Source: Cyanoderma ruficeps (Eukaryota > Chordata > Aves > Passeriformes > Timaliidae). Taken from it: 64,000 nucleotides of DNA. Positions 11,401 through 22,159 of the stretch are shown piece after piece (the stretch's first letter is position 1; the number at the start of each line of letters is the position of its first letter). A model generated the notes under the pieces. The model ran no database searches and was not told where the DNA came from. It saw only the letters and a program-made list of their open reading frames with translations. The position numbers and the translations under genes are program-made. The DNA lies in NCBI GenBank assembly GCA_008694505.1, contig VZDJ01000116.1:20694913-20758912 (forward strand), read 5' to 3'.

Positions 11401-14400
11401 CCACACATCTGCTCAAACATTGCAAACAGATGAGACACCGGCATTGTGGAGCTGAACTGTCACAGGGGGCTGTACCAGGCAGCCCTGGCAGTGAGGCTGG
11501 TGGGAGTCCTGCGGCTGCTCTGATCTTCAGCCCTTCTCTCCTTTCCAAATCCTTCCTTGCACCTGAGCACCCACGACAGGGCTTATCAGGGTGAAACAGT
11601 TGCAGATGAATGAATCACAATGGGAGGCTTTGCCTTGCAAGCCTTGTTTACTTGAGGGCCACACTGAAGGATTATTGAATGTAGCTGTCCACGAGCCATT
11701 CATTTCTGCCCTGAGAAAGCACAGGTGGCAGACATGTGACACACCACTGACGTTTCCAGGCTGCTTCTGCTACCTGACTTATTCGGGTTCATTTTGGAGA
11801 TGATGTGCTTCCATGCAGAATATTCCCAGCCTGGAAACAGGCAACAGTTTAGCTGACAACAAACTTTGAGTAACAATGTAATAATAGGATTAATTCCTTT
11901 TCATTAGCAGCGCACTGAATGAAACGAACGCAGTACTTAACCGTGCAGAATAGCTCATGTGGGGCTATTCAGTTGTCAAATGCTGTCACAGGATTTCATT
12001 AAGTTTTATAGCTGTTATTTAATAGATTGGTTTCAGTGGGACCATCTTCATTACTTCACTGTCTCGTGCATTGTGGTGATTAATGAGACAGATGCAAGCA
12101 TCCCCCTCTGGTGTTTGTGTCCATTTAAAAATGCAAATAAAATATTTTGTGTGTTGTCACAGTGTATATATTAATGACAGGGTTTGAAAACATGATTTCT
12201 GAGTACAGAAATCTCTGTTTCAAATACTGGAATTAATGCTCATGTATAAAACCTGGGGGGAGGGAGTTTAGTCCCCTCTGTACAGGAGTTAATGTTTGCT
12301 AAACTCAACAGAATCACATTTGCTAACAGCTTTAGTCTGGATTCCCTGGGTTTTGGCAAGTTAATAATTGTCAGTGGTATCAGAGATTTTTTTTTCTTGG
12401 GTGCCCAAAGCCTTTTAAGCAAACCTATTTTCCCAGAGGAGCACCATCCTTCACTGACCCTCCCCTGGAGCTCATTGCTGGGCACTGCCATCCCACTGCA
12501 TTGCAAGCACTGGAGTTTCGTTTGTCCTTTGCTTGAATTAAACCAGTCCTTGGGAGGGCAAATACTCACATCATCTTCTTTTTGTTGTTTCCCTAGGGGG
12601 ATATGAAACCTTTAACTCTCAATATCCTGAGTGCTGCGTGAATGGAAAACTCATTTCCCCGGAGAGGACGGAGGCAGAGAGGAACCTTGCCAGCCACTGT
12701 GAGAAGCAGAGTGCCAACCACAAACCTGCTTACGACCAGGTGTGTGTCGTGGCTGTGGTGGGTGACCCTCCCCTTGAGATTTCTCCCTGCTGCCACCAGG
12801 CTCTCTTGGAGGCTGGCAGGGTGTCAGTGGCCCTGGTGCTGCCATGGGCTGTCAATAAGTTGTTGCAGTCCAGGTTGACAGCCTGTGTGCTGAATAAGTT
12901 GCCTTTGTGTGCTGCTGATCAGCATCACCTCTGCCTGGCTTCAAAATTAGGCAACAGAAGGAGGCAAAACACCGTATCTAGCCCCAAAACTGTGTTTGTG
13001 AACTCTTATCACACACCCAGACAGCATGAGCCATCAGCAGCTCACACCTCCACAGGAGACAGAGAATGGGCAGGGGAGAGGCTGCCAGGAATGCCACTTT
13101 TCCAGCAGAAAAAGGAGCACATTTTGCCCTTGACCTCTCTGATATCCCAGGAGGAATCTGAGGCTGCGAGGGGCCAGTGCCTCTGAGAAGAGAGACCCAC
13201 CACTGGAGTGGGGAAGTGGGGTTTCCATGAGGAAATCATGGTGTGCCCACCCAGCCCGGGGGTTAAGTGTGCTCCGAGATGTCACCCTGCGGTCAGGACA
13301 CTTCCGCCGGGGCGTGCATTTCCTGCTGCTCAGGGGAGTCCCCTTGTGATGCCTCTGTGCTCTCCTGGGAGAACCTCCCACACCAGGCGTCCTCCTGCCA
13401 CCTCGGCTGGCTGCCAGCTGTCCCTGATGCACGGGAACCCACCATGTGGGCAGTTCAGTGGGAGTGGAAAGGCAGTTTCTTGCAGCTGGGGGGTGGCAGC
13501 AGCTCCTGTGCGTCATGGAAAGTTACCTGCCAGCTCAGAGAGTGGTGTCAGACGGTGGCTTTTCTTCCACCATCTCGTCATCCAGCCTTTGCTTGTGCTG
13601 AGGAGGGAGGAACTGAGATGACGACTCAGGGTGGGTGACACAGCAGGGGCTGTGCTCCAAAGAGGTGTGGGGTGGAGGGGGATGGATGGGGAACCTATGT
13701 CCAGTTTTTTTGCTTTATTTTACTTAGCCAGAAGGGCTAAGCCCTGGCTGAGCCAAAGCAGCCTCTTCCTCTGTCCTGGGTGTGGCCCCTGCCTTGCCCC
13801 TGTTTGGGTAAAGGCTCAGTGGGAATGGGCACCACACATGAAAGCACTTTGGGTGCACTGCAAGGGGCAGCACTTTAGATAAAGCCACAAACATCCTGCA
13901 CACAAAGGCTTGGGTCTGACTTTGTACTTTGCAGATGTGGACAAGAAACTCCTGCATGGACTTTGCCATGGGACTGATTCATTGGCCAGCAGCACTGGGG
14001 TCCAAAAAAGCCAGAGAGGGAGGGAGCAGGCAGGCACCCACATGGGCTCCTTTGGTCATTCTTGGGTCCCAGGACTTTTGAAAAAATAATTCATAAATGT
14101 TTCTTCTCCTTCTCTTCCAGGGTGGTCCAGTCGAAATCTTGCCTTTTCTCTACCTTGGCAGTGCCTATCATGCTTCCAAGTGCGAGTTTCTTGCCAACCT
14201 GCACATCACAGCCCTGCTAAACGTCTCCAGGAAAAGCTCAGAGCCCTTCAAAGACCAGTATTGCTACAAGTGGATCCCAGTGGAGGACAGTCACACAGCG
14301 GACATCAGCTCTCACTTCCAGGAAGCCATAGACTTCATTGGTAGGTACAAATAAACAAATTTTCAAATTTCAAATCTTCACGTATTTTAAACTAATTTAA

Positions 14401-16579
14401 AATGTAAAATCAATTAAATATTCATTTAATTAATTTTAAAATAAAACGTACATGAAGTCTACTGAAATTTGTAAAGAAAAAAACCCCAGTTCTTTGGACT
14501 TGCATGCCAGACTCAGTAACAACCAGGTGAAGCAGAATGAGCTTATTGCCTTACTGTGCTGAGATGTACCAAAGGTGGGGTCTTAGAAATCCATTGTCCC
14601 TCCTTATCACAGAGCTCTTTCCATTCCTCCTTTTGATCATACTGGTATCTCACCCTTTAATCAAATACCCCAATGCAAAAAAATGAGGAGGCCTTTAGAA
14701 AAGTTTGTGCTGATTCCATTTCAAATCTTCCTGCATTCGGCTGAGTGGGTGAGTGAACACCAGCCTGCCAGGGAGCACAGGAGAGAGGATTATTCTCCTC
14801 GAGAAGCACAAGATCTTTTGGTGGGGTGGAGAAGCCTGAGCCTGGGTGGAGATCATGTTTGAAATCGGTGCTGTTGCTCTCCAGGAATATTCAAGAGAGA
14901 AAGAGAATTAAACACAGTTACAGATTCACTGGACTCATTGCTCAGCTGAGTTTGAGTCCTTCAACAGCTCAAGCAGAATTACAAAAACCTGACCTGAGGG
15001 TGCTCTCTGAGTCCTTCCCCTTCCCGGTAAGGGACATCTCACACCCTTCAGGGAAATAATGATTTATGGCACCTTTCTGTCCTATCCTCAACCCCTTCTG
15101 ATAGATGTCGAGTCACTTGGAAATTTCCCAGATTTTGAGGATGACTTCAATTTTCACTTTCTTTTAAAACTGGGCATGTGGTGTAGATGCTGGGGATGAC
15201 TCAAATCCATGTCTTCTTTATTTTGTGCAGTAGCTAAATATAACTGGTCATGGTGGCAGTCCCCTGGCAGACAATTGAAGGCAAGCAAATGATAATTTCC
15301 TCAGCTCTGTGTGTTTCCCTGTAATCGAAGGGAGCACTGTGAGCACTACACTCACAGTTATCCATAAATTGGAGCCTGAACATGTTGCTCAAGGCAATAG
15401 AGCAGAGAAAAGTCTATTTTTTGAACAGTGTTTTTGTGTGGAAAGGGCTTATTTTAAGCACATTCTCTTTAATCTAATAACAATCATTGTGTTGTGTTAG
15501 TAACCACAGAGGCTCCAGTTGTGTAAAATGGGTGCTTTGCATAAGTCTTTTATATCCTGACTTAAGTCCAAGCATCCTTTAACCAGGCTGTAATTAGCAA
15601 CTGCCTACCAGTGCTTGTGTACTTTGTGGTGAGGCCCCAGGGACTGAGCTCAGCCTCTCCACCCAAGGGCACCTCCTGGTACTGCTGTTTGCTGCCAACT
15701 GGCCGAGCAGGGAGTTAGGATTATGAAGAAACATCCTGTTTTTCTAGCAAAGACGATGAGAGCTCCTGCAGTTTTTGAGTGACCAGGTAGTGGGAGTGAT
15801 GGTCAGGCTGAGCTTCACACAACATTCTGAGCTGCAGACAGAGAAATGCAGGTACAGCATTGCCTGCATCACAGTGTTCTTCAGTGTCAGTTGTTCCGAA
15901 AGAGAAGTAGGCACACGGAAGGAGACAAGGGATGGAGTTTCCTAAAAAAATCCAGAAAGAACCAAATCAGGATCCACAGATTCTGAAACCAAGCTCAGGT
16001 CTGTCACAAGCTGAATTTTGTCCTCGTCTTTTAATCTCCATGTCACCCTCAGTACCCAACAGAAGAGCAAGCCTCTCCTTGCTGGTAGACTGGCTGTGTC
16101 CCTCAGCCCTGGGTGTGTCACAGTATCCTCTCCATCCCCAAAACACCCGATTGATGTCTGCCATGGCTTTTCCCCCAGATTACGTCAGGAGAGCGGGCGG
16201 GAAGATCCTGGTGCACTGCGAGGCGGGGATCTCGCGCTCCCCCACCATCTGCATGGCCTATCTCATGAAGACAAAGAGGCTGCGCCTGGACGAGGCCTTT
16301 GATTACATCAAGCAGCGCCGGAGCCTCATCTCACCAAACTTCGGTTTCATGGGCCAGTTGCTGCAATACGAGTCAGAGATTTTGTCTTCCACCCCCAGCC
16401 CCCCCGTGGCCTCGTGCAAAAGAGAAGCCGCATCTTTCTTTGCGGAGGAACTGACTTTAGGCAAAAACTTTGAGGGCTCGTGCTTTGCCTTTCCTACCTC
16501 AGTGTTGAGCTCTGTGCCCATTCACTCTCCTGTCCACCAGCTGAAGCTCAGCCCGATGACGGCGTCTTCGTCCTGCTGA
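8044..16579 (+). CDS. DUSP5: DUSP5, dual-specificity phosphatase 5 (whole coding span, 4 exons)
   Basis: This is a nuclear MAP-kinase phosphatase that removes phosphate from both Thr and Tyr in the activation loop of ERK1/2 and retains ERK in the nucleus. Coding exons are 8044-8437, 12597-12739, 14121-14340 and 16179-16579. All junctions are GT-AG, and phases sum to 1158 bases (385 residues plus stop; human is 384 from memory). The N-terminal rhodanese/CH2-like domain spans about residues 1-140 and has a basic kinase-docking pair R52-R53 after NLNSVVM. The phosphatase domain (about 180-320) begins GGPVEILPFLYLG, has the general acid D235 in VEDSHTAD and the catalytic loop HCEAGISRS with nucleophile C266. 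No frameshift or missing catalytic residue was seen. Promoter CArG and CRE sites suggest ERK-inducible expression. Identity rests on the full-length match to the DUSP5 family as I know it. Confidence 0.97.
8438..12596 (+). other. DUSP5: DUSP5 intron 1
   Basis: This 4.2 kb GT-AG intron starts inside the CpG island. AP-1 heptamers occur at 9997 and 10686. A degenerate direct repeat with core GGTCATCAAGA lies near 10305 and 10318. The AT-rich segment at 11.86-12.2 kb looks like a candidate conserved non-coding block. No open frame in it is convincing. Confidence 0.85.
12597..12739 (+). CDS. DUSP5: DUSP5 coding exon 2
   Basis: Completes codon 132 (Gly) and runs to Q179. It begins GGYETFNSQYPECCV and ends KPAYDQ. 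It encodes the linker between the rhodanese-like and phosphatase domains, the least conserved part of the protein. Acceptor ccctag and donor gtgtgt. Length 143 bases, ending in phase 0. Confidence 0.94.
12740..14120 (+). other. DUSP5: DUSP5 intron 2
   Basis: A 1.4 kb GT-AG intron, GC-moderate, ending in a pyrimidine-rich tract before tctcttccag. Open frames of up to 182 codons cross it, but they run out of exon 2 in other frames or lie on the opposite strand and match nothing I know. Confidence 0.85.
14121..14340 (+). CDS. DUSP5: DUSP5 coding exon 3
   Basis: Residues 180-252 plus one base of codon 253. It encodes the start of the phosphatase domain (GGPVEILPFLYLGSAYHAS) and the general-acid loop VEDSHTADISSHF with D235. 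The donor is ATTG|gtaggt. Length 220 bases. Confidence 0.95.
14341..16178 (+). other. DUSP5: DUSP5 intron 3
   Basis: A 1.8 kb GT-AG intron. The first 120 bases are strongly AT-rich. An AP-1 heptamer is at 15197. An open frame runs from 15932 into exon 4, but its intronic part has no match to DUSP5 and the tcccccag acceptor at 16171-16178 is clear. Confidence 0.85.
16179..16579 (+). CDS. DUSP5: DUSP5 coding exon 4 (catalytic loop and C-terminus)
   Basis: Completes D253 and runs to the TGA stop. It contains the P-loop HCEAGISRS (C266, R272), the motif AFDYIKQRRSLISPNFGFMGQL typical of the MKP group in shortened form (AFDYIKQRR and SPNFGFMGQL), and a divergent Ser/Pro-rich tail ending TASSSC, close to the human ending ATATSC as I remember it. 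Confidence 0.96.
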
Positions 16580-17840
16580 GCACGGTGGGCGGCCCGGAGC
16601 TGGCGTGGTCCTGATCCAAACTGTGATCCCCGACAAGAACATTTCATGAATGTGCAATAGAGAAACTTCATCCACTTACTCTGAGGTGGAGTGGTTGTCA
16701 TGGGTCATACTTCCCATATGCTGTGACTGTAACATGCAAGTGGTCTAAGCATGGCAGGTTTTCTGAACTTTTATTGTCCTTTTTTTAAAAAAAAATGCAA
16801 AGTGCTTTTTCAGGGTTTTAACCATACAACGTGCACCCACTACTGTATTTCCAGATTCCTGGGGAATGATGAGAAATCCATTTAGTATGTTCTCAGTTCC
16901 CATCTCCTTCCAATCTTATTTTTGAAAAGACCCTTATTTAAAGTTTCAAGCAATAAGCAGCAGCAGCAGGGAAGCAAGCAAAGTGAAAAGCACTACCTTT
17001 ACAACCACAGAGGTGGTGGGAGTGAATATTTGTTCAAATCTTTCTCTGGCTTTCCTCCACCCCTCTCCTGTGTCATGTTTCAGGTAGCAAAGGGCTGGAG
17101 TGGGGAGAAGGAGTGCCTTTCCCAGGACACTTGCACAACCGGGTGAAAATCCCCTCTCCTGCTCCAGCCTCTGAAGTGTCAGGTATTGTCCACAGTGTAA
17201 CTGGATACCAACCCCGACCGGTGGGTCCATTCAGGTGTGGCATTTCCTGTACTTCTGTATTTGCCTTTGTACTGGATGTGCTTTTAAGTAAAGCAGGGAC
17301 TTAGTCTATCACTACCCTGCTGAGCTATTATCCTCCCATCTGTTATTTAAGAACAGCCCTAGAATACTTGAATGTCTCCACAATTCTCATCACATCCACT
17401 TCCCACCAGATAACACTGTAAAACACTGTAACTGCTGGACTTCACACCAAAAAAACCTGACAAGCTTTTAGCTCCAAGACAACTTTTTCTCCATCCCTTC
17501 CCAAGTGTTCCCATTGTGTATCGTGTATGATCAAGTGGTCTTTTTCAGTGTTATGTGACTTGCTTAGAGTGTGTGGTCACCTCTAGTCAGCCTTTGTCCA
17601 GAAAAAAATTATTTCTGTCTTGCTCACATTGGCTTCTGTGTCCACAGGGAGTTCAGAATGAGTGTCTCTGTCTGTTGACCTTTTTATTATTTTTTAATAT
17701 GTAATATGTATGGGAAATGGCAATAATTTCCACAAGATCTCGTGAATGTGAAAGAAAACCTGCAATGGTTTTTATGGTGTGTAAAAAATAATAAAGGAAA
17801 AAAATGCCAGGAAAATAAAGCTGTTTTACTGGGAGTGATC
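16580..17840 (+). other. DUSP5: DUSP5 3' untranslated region with poly(A) signals
   Basis: About 1.25 kb following the stop. Two AATAAA hexamers, at 17790-17795 and 17814-17819, lie at the end of an AT-rich run, so cleavage is expected around 17.81-17.84 kb. The UTR includes an A/T-rich stretch near 16.78 kb and a CAG triplet run near 16.96 kb. The end is predicted, not observed. Confidence 0.7.
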
Positions 17841-18028
17841 TGCGGGAGTGCTTTGGGAGAGCTTGGTGGCAGGAGAGGTCACCTGAGAAAAACACCATGG
17901 TGTAAAAGTGAAGTAAGAAGGCAGCAGAGATGGGAAGGTATCACTGTGCTGCCTGCTGAAAAGCCACCAAGGTGCATCACTACAGAGGTGAGAAGGTGAG
18001 GGGGAGGATTGTTTTAAACAGAATGACA

Positions 18029-18051
18029 TGAGTCACAGTGGCGTCACTTCC
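18029..18051. promoter_or_regulatory. Candidate AP-1 / CRE / ETS cluster just downstream of DUSP5
   Basis: Within 23 bases there is a consensus AP-1 site (TGAGTCA, 18029-18035), a CRE half-site (CGTCA, 18042-18046) and a reverse-strand ETS-like site (CACTTCC, 18045-18051). It lies about 200 bases past the DUSP5 poly(A) signals. The combination suits an ERK-responsive enhancer, but only the motifs are seen. Confidence 0.4.
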
Positions 18052-21000
18052 CAGCAGCCCGGCAGGCACTTCTGTTTTGATTCATGCGTGTTTTATATAA
18101 GATTTACCATCTCGCTGAAGATGAAAATCTGAACTAGGCACGGCCCCCACTTCCTTCCAACCCATGAGAAGAGATGCTACATGCCCTGGTCCTTAGAGCA
18201 AAGCCTGTGTGTGACACGCAGCACCTCTGGGTGCCAGGAACCAGGGCATGTAATACTCACCTTTTCACTTTTTTAAATGAAGAAAATAATTAAGTTAAAA
18301 GTACCAGCATGTCTGATGTATTTTCATACCCCGTTTCATCTTGAATTTTCTAGGCTTTTTCTGGCTTATCACTGCAGCACATTTGCTATCTGCAATCCCA
18401 AATTATCAACTTGAAAAATTTATGGCAGATATTTGGGTTACGCAGCATGTGTGCACATATACACCTGTTTGTAACTTCTTACTCCCAGGGAGGCAAATCT
18501 GACAGATGAGAAGGTCTTATTGGAGATGTGCCTTGGATTTCTTCCCCAGTGTCAGATGTGTCAGCAGCCCTGCCTGGGCTCTGGGAAACCTGAACATGGG
18601 AACCAGCAGTCAGGGAGGCAAGGCAGATGATGTAGTAAGAGCAGATCAATTAATTTTCTGAAAGACCTGATTGGTCCCCTTAGGGAACTCTGGAAAGGGC
18701 TTTCTGCCTCTCAGCCCACACAAGCACCCAAGCAGAAAGGCTGTAGAGCTTAGTGAGGGTGGCCATGTCCAGAGTACTGGGACCTACAACCTGGACAGAA
18801 ACAGAGCAGCCAACAGTTCTCATCAAAACTGCACTAAACCCTTCTAGGTGCACAACCAGCTTTGTTTCTTAAGGATGGGAAAGCTGAAACCCCCTGCAGA
18901 GTCAATGATGGAATATTTGCACGGCACAAGGCAGTGGCTGAAGGGGTTAACATCCAAGTCAGAGTGGGATGCAAATGCTGCCTCCCAGAGGGTTGTGTTC
19001 CCTTGCTCACGCTGGTGCCTGCTCTGCCACATCAGTGCTAGTGTGAGACCTCCGCCCCCAGCTCATTCCCTTGGCCAGTTTGGCAGACCCCACCTCTCTG
19101 AGGGGACATCACAGCCATCTGACTATGGACTCTGGGCTGAGAGCATGTGCCCTCCTCCCTTCCTGGCCACGCTGCTCCCACGGGAAAGAAGGAGCTGAGG
19201 ATCTGAGCACTGACACATGAAGGTGAGTGTGTCAATTTGGGATAGCACCTACCTGGGAAAAGGCAATGTGTTTGAACTCACATATGCAGGGCAGGGCCCC
19301 TGGTTCTCTGCTTCCAGACAGCAGCACACAATAAGTACCTCCATCCTTAGGCAAAGGAGCAGGACCCCCTGTGTTTTGTGGTTTGTGCACTGAGTAAATT
19401 TACCAGGTTTGGTAGGTTTAGGAGACTTTTATAGCCCAAATGAACTTGGGTTTGAGTGGCTCATTGCTAAGTGTCGCTGGAGACAGGAATGCAACAAAAC
19501 ACATCAAGCTTCATGCACAACAGCCAACTTCTATTGAGTGCTCTTTTCCTTATATAGATCTGAAGGTGCACAGGGTCAATCCCCATTGCCCAAACCAGTT
19601 GCCACCTGGCCAACCAGGCAATGGCTGCTCGTGTCCCCAGCAGACGAGGCCTGCTCTCCAACAGTCCACACTGGTTGAGTTACATCATCGAGGTACTTAC
19701 ATAATTAATTATATTTTCAGTCATAAGATTGGGATTATTTATAATTGTGAGGCCTTCAGACCAGCTGTTAGCCACCACAGCTAAGGATGGAAGTTCAGAT
19801 CAGGCAGGGGTGTGGGGAATGTCAGAGCTGAAGAGTGCAAGGCTGAACTAGCTGGTTCAATGTGCCTGTGTCCATCTGCCAGCTAAGTTTGGCAGAGGAA
19901 TAGGGGGCCTCAAAAATAAGGTTCTCATGGAAAGTAGAGACCCTTGTAGCTATAACAGCAAGGGGAAGCTGCTATTAGGATGCTTTCAGACTTCAGAAGA
20001 GGCAAATGAGGGAAAGATGGCAGGACTGGTATACTCTGAGACAAAGGTTTTTTTAGAACTTATTACTTATGATACCAGAATCCACAGAAGATGAGAGGAA
20101 ACGTCAGAGAAAAGGGGATTTTGCAAGTTCTGTTGCCTATGGAAGTGCTAGTTGAGAGCTATGCTGGGGTGTGACATCTCTCATTCACACTCCTGATGGT
20201 GCACCCTTGTGTCCTGGACAGCTTGGTGCCTCTCAAGACCTGTTTCAGATCCTGGGGGACTGAACAGGGCTTGTGCCATGTAGCTTTTGGTCCCTTGCTT
20301 TCAGGCTTGCAAGGAGCAGTTATACTGCAAGCATGAGAGCAGTTGCTCAGCCTCTGGCTCTGCTTTGCACATGCTGCCTTTCCTTTCTGTCTCCAAGAGA
20401 AACAAGCATTCAAGAAACTGCCACAAAAAATACATATCTTTACATCACTGCAAATCAGATCGTGAGGAAATCTGGGGTGGAGTTGGGTGAGTGGGTGTTG
20501 TCCTTAAGTGTCCCTAAGTGTCTTTTAAGTCCATGCATTTGCTGGTGTGATTTGCAGTCTATTCTGGTTCCAAAGCACAGGCTTTCTCCAGCTTCTTCTC
20601 CTTCCTGCCTAAAGAGCTTTCCAATAGGTAGAAATTGCATCCTTACCCATAAAACCCAGGTAAAATTGATCTGCTCCATGGGGAGTTGGTCCTGAGGTGC
20701 CCATCCCTGCCCCTGAGCACCACAAGGTCGGCAGCTCTTCTTAGCTTCTTGCCTTCTGCTGGGAGCTTCTTTTTTAGGAGACAAAGCATGAATGAAGAAG
20801 ATATTCTGCAGGCATTGTCATTTGTATGTTAAAAACAACACTTGCCTTGCAGGGGAGTCAAAGGTCCAAATGTGCCTGTAACATGGGGAAAAAAAAAAAA
20901 GTGTGAGGTCCCAGGTATGGTGAATTTGACCCTCCATCTCCACTTTTCACAGCTTCATGTTAATTGGAGAGTAGACACACTGCCAGCTCACTCTCTGGGG

Positions 21001-22138
21001 AGAAAAAGGCAGGAACCAATTTGCAGAACCACATAAATATGGAAGTAGGATTTTTTTTTTACGTGGGAAGTGTTACCAGTACCACACATTACGGTTTCTT
21101 GGCTTTATCACATCGTAGGCTTTTACTGAGACATGAGTAAGTTTGCTAAATAAGGAATATGAAAATAGCTTGTGAAATAGGTTGAGTCATCAGAGAAAAT
21201 CAAATGGAGTTCTGACACCAGGGCCTCGGTTGTAAAGTCCTACTTTATTTTACCATTGCATTAGAAACTTTGGGGTCATTTCAATCTTTTTATTTCAGCT
21301 TCAAAATTCATGGTACTCTGACATCTAAGTAAAGCTTACCAAATCTGTTCAGGTTTTCCATCAGCAGTGGTGATGCATCCCTATGTGTCCTGCTTATGCA
21401 CACTTGCAGGCAATGTAAAGGTTACCAAGACAAATGGCTTCTGCAGTAAGAGCTGAAATGTTCAGCACTTCTTCCAGCCCTGTCTAGCTATTGAAGAGTA
21501 TGGCCCCTAGATATCCCTTTCATGTACTAGCCTACCCCATGGAAGTCACTGGCTGTTATTGTAGCTTCTGGGAATCCTAGCAGGACGCCAAACAAACCCA
21601 TAAAGACAGTAACTCAAGATCAGGAGTGTCCACAGTAGATAGAAAGGGGGAAAGAACTTTAAGGGGCCTCAGGGACAGCATTGCCTGAGGACTCCCATAT
21701 TTCTGTTGGGGATTGTTCTCACATCCCAAAATATGACCTGTGCTGGGGAGTTCATGGGTGGAAAGCATCTCTAGGACACAAGCTGGGATAGGACCCATGG
21801 GACCCATAAGACATGCTATGCATGAGGAGAAGTGGGAAAGGCCTTTAATATAAATCCTGCCTCAGCCCATGCTCACTGCAGTCATGACTAGGACTTCAGA
21901 ACAGGCACCACGTAAAGGTTTCTGATCTTCTGGGACTGTTAGAGGCTCAGAAATGAAAGGAAAACTGATAAAGGCCTCAGTTCAAACTTCAAACCCTCTT
22001 GGCATAACCATTTTTCCAGATTTGGTTTTCTGAGCTAATAATGTTAGTAGAGTTAAACATTTGAGTAAGTGGTAACTGGACCAGGTTTATGTCTCCCAAG
22101 TGAAATGACAATGTAGTTTTTATGGGTTGTCTTTTTTT

Positions 22139-22159
22139 GGGGGGGGAGGGGGTGAGGGG
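22139..22159 (+). repeat. G-rich run, possible G-quadruplex
   Basis: Runs of eight, five and four G residues are separated by A and TGA. The eight-G run can supply two G-tracts, so four tracts with short loops are possible. It sits in gene-free DNA, preceded by a T run. Confidence 0.4.

Noticed and set aside
15932..16178. Upstream extension of the exon 4 open frame
   Set aside because: The extension does not match DUSP5. A clear tcccccag acceptor precedes the family sequence, and exon 3 phase joins there exactly.
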